The notes beneath the pieces are model-generated. The model was given only the letters and a program-made list of their open reading frames with translations, had not been told where the DNA came from and did no database searches. From positions 1 through 6,041 of the forward strand of contig JBQTJM010000133.1 of the NCBI GenBank assembly GCA_052387115.1: DNA of 6,041 nt. The letters run 5' to 3'. This stretch comes from JACCXJ01 sp052387115 (GTDB lineage Bacteria > Pseudomonadota > Gammaproteobacteria > JACCXJ01). The translations under genes and the position numbers were made by a program. Positions 4,329-6,041 of this stretch are shown in pieces (position 1 is the stretch's first letter; the number at the start of each line of letters is the position of its first letter).

Positions 4329-6041
4329 CTACTCGCAGTGTTCGGCGGTGCGTCGCAACGTCTCGGCCGTCGATGCCGACCATGGGTAACGGGCGCCGAA
4401 CCCGACCGCCGGGTTCGGCAGGCGATTCAGATGCGTGCGGCTCTCCCGCACGTAAGCACAGGCTTGCCGCCGGTGCTGCGTCTGAACCTCGAGCGCCGCG
4501 CTTTTACTCGCCATCGCCAGATGCAGGCTGGCGAGCTCGGCATAGATCCCGGCCAGCGCCTGGGGCGGGCCGGCATCTTTGCGATCCGCCGCGCTACGGG
4601 CTTGCCACAAACGCAGCGCGTGATCATAGGCCTCCAGCGCTTCCGTCGTGTGGCCGGCAGCGGTCAATCGGGCGGCCAGGCCGTGATACGCGTCCGCGAG
4701 CCGCCGAGATCCCAGCCCGTCACCCTCCTCGGCAACCGCGAGGGCGAAGTGCTTCCGCTCGTATCGCAGCGCACCGGCGGGATCCCCGCTCCCGGCCAGG
4801 GCCGCGGCCATCTCTTCATAGATCCGGCGCAGCCGCCGAGACGGGGGCGCCGCACCTCGCGCCGTATAGAGCGCGAGGGCTCGATGCAGGCGCCGGCGAG
4901 CATTCTCGTGAGCGCCGCGGGCGTTGTCCCAATGCGCGGCTAAAGGGGAGCAGTCGAAAAATTGGTCGAGAACGATGCCTTGCGCCTGCGGAAACCGAGT
5001 TTCCATCAGGTCGATGCAACGCTCGGCGAAATCCACCGCCCGATCCAACTCGCCGGCAAAGCCGTGGACGGTGCTCAGAAATTTGTAGGTCTCGGCGACT
5101 TCAACGGCGATCTGTCCGTCGGTCGGCAGGCGCGCCAGCAACGCTTCGCGTATGGCCAGCGCCTTATGGTAGCTCGCGAGTGCGCCGGCGCTGTCTCCCA
5201 CATTCGGCCGCATCGGGTCACCCTGCACCGTCGCGAGCTTGTAGTAGGCATCACCCAGCTCGCGCAGCAGTTTGTGGTCGTGGCGGCGTTCCTGCGCCAG
5301 GCTGTCGAGGTAAGCCACCCCTTGGTCCAAGAGACGCTTGCGTACCTCGGTCGAACCCGGCAGCTTCTTGATCGCACCGGGTTTACCGGGTAGCTCGAAC
5401 ACGATGGTGTTGGCCAGCGCCCGCACCTCCGTGAAGCGCCGCTCGGCTCGCTCGCGTTCCCATTGGGCGGTCCGCCACTGCCAGGTGGTTGTGACCGTCC
5501 CCCCCAATAACGTCACCACCGCCAAACATGACAAGCCCACTCCGAGCCTGTTGCGTTTGATCAACTTACCGCATCGATAGCGCCACGTGGGTTTGGTGGC
5601 ACACACCGCCCGGCCCGTCAGATAGCGTTCCACATCCTCGGCCAATTGCCGTACCGATGGATAACGGTGCCGAGGTTCTTTCCTAAACGCGCGCAGGATG
5701 ATGTTGTCTAGATCACCCTGGAGTTGCGCGCGCAAGGGGCCTTTGACGACGCTGCTGGGCGGCGGCGCTTCGGTTTCCCGAATGGTGCGGATGATCGTGG
5801 CCAAATCGTCCCCGACCTCGTAGGGGCGTTTTCCAGTCAAGAGGTTATATAGTATGACGCCTAGGGCGTAGACATCCGTCGCGGTGGTGATCGGCGCGTC
5901 GCTGACCTGCTCGGGCGCGGCAAACTCAGGCGTCATGAGCACGTTGCCCGCCAGGGTGACGGGCGCCTCGGTCCCCACCGGCAGCGGGGCCAGCAGCTTG
6001 GCGATGCCGAAATCGAGCAGTTTCGGTACGCCCTCCTCCGT
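4329..6041 (-). CDS. Membrane-anchored Ser/Thr protein kinase with TPR repeats, N-terminus cut off
   Basis: The frame is open from the window edge (6041) to the TAG at 4331-4329, giving 570 visible residues; the start, P-loop and HRD loop lie outside. The segment opens just before the DFG motif (Asp10-Phe-Gly in KLLDFGIAKLL), followed by the activation segment and APE motif (MTPEFAAPEQ, about 36-45), then TTATDVYALGVILYNLLTGK and the rest of the C-lobe with the conserved Arg in RHRYPSVRQLAEDV. One transmembrane helix (about 166-189, LGVGLSCLAVVTLLGG) separates the cytoplasmic kinase from an extracytoplasmic part with helical TPR-like repeats (about 255-510). These PknB-like proteins phosphorylate Ser/Thr, with the TPR part likely binding partners. 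A GTG at 5978 is only an internal codon; the DFG motif upstream shows the gene continues. Substrates are unknown, and nothing links it to urease. Confidence 0.95.
   Translation of the reverse strand, partial: TEEGVPKLLDFGIAKLLAPLPVGTEAPVTLAGNVLMTPEFAAPEQVSDAPITTATDVYALGVILYNLLTGKRPYEVGDDLATIIRTIRETEAPPPSSVVKGPLRAQLQGDLDNIILRAFRKEPRHRYPSVRQLAEDVERYLTGRAVCATKPTWRYRCGKLIKRNRLGVGLSCLAVVTLLGGTVTTTWQWRTAQWERERAERRFTEVRALANTIVFELPGKPGAIKKLPGSTEVRKRLLDQGVAYLDSLAQERRHDHKLLRELGDAYYKLATVQGDPMRPNVGDSAGALASYHKALAIREALLARLPTDGQIAVEVAETYKFLSTVHGFAGELDRAVDFAERCIDLMETRFPQAQGIVLDQFFDCSPLAAHWDNARGAHENARRRLHRALALYTARGAAPPSRRLRRIYEEMAAALAGSGDPAGALRYERKHFALAVAEEGDGLGSRRLADAYHGLAARLTAAGHTTEALEAYDHALRLWQARSAADRKDAGPPQALAGIYAELASLHLAMASKSAALEVQTQHRRQACAYVRESRTHLNRLPNPAVGFGARYPWSASTAETLRRTAEHCE

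Noticed and set aside
4217..5371. Long + strand open frame of 384 codons opposite the kinase gene
   Set aside because: Its translation is Arg/Pro/Ser-rich without recognisable domains, while the opposite strand encodes clear kinase, membrane and TPR segments. It is antisense open sequence typical of high-GC DNA.

Overview
The window reads as part of a high-GC proteobacterial chromosome. The urease subunits and the kinase-TPR protein look gammaproteobacterial in style, but that placement is an impression from memory of the families and was not tested. Two toxin-antitoxin modules, a frameshifted gene, an apparently cut-short operon and a cluster of G-rich inverted repeats give it an accessory, rearranged character.

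Layout. Positions 2-103 are the last 33 codons of a PIN-domain (VapC-type) toxin on the + strand. After a 174-base gap comes a compact urease structural operon: ureA (278-580), ureB (591-899) and ureC (896-2599). ureC keeps every nickel-site and catalytic residue at the same number as the Klebsiella aerogenes enzyme. Where accessory genes normally follow, there is first a two-gene MNT/HEPN (MntA-HepT) toxin-antitoxin module (2657-2962 and 2955-3266). The HEPN gene keeps its RX4HXY motif, but its C-terminal helix has been pushed into another frame by an indel near 3237-3240. The urease nickel chaperone gene ureE (about 3396-3854) comes next, and the recognisable urease operon ends there. ureF, ureG and ureD are not in the window. 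A seven-codon ORF (3841-3864) overlapping the end of ureE sits exactly where ureF would start and may be its stub.

Positions 3855-4328 hold no convincing gene. The stretch contains a dense set of G/C-run repeats: two inverted copies with opposite-strand G-quadruplex potential, a third diverged direct copy, and two further hairpins. It separates ureE from a convergent gene.

Positions 6041-4329 (- strand) encode the C-terminal 570 residues of a membrane-anchored eukaryotic-like Ser/Thr protein kinase: kinase C-lobe from just before the DFG motif, one transmembrane helix, then TPR-like repeats. Its N-terminus lies outside the window.

How the genes work together: UreABC form the urease apoenzyme and UreE delivers nickel. 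The metallocentre cannot normally be assembled without UreD/F/G, so those genes must be elsewhere if the enzyme is active. The MNT antitoxin is expected to AMPylate and silence the HEPN RNase encoded just after it. The kinase has no evident functional link to urease.
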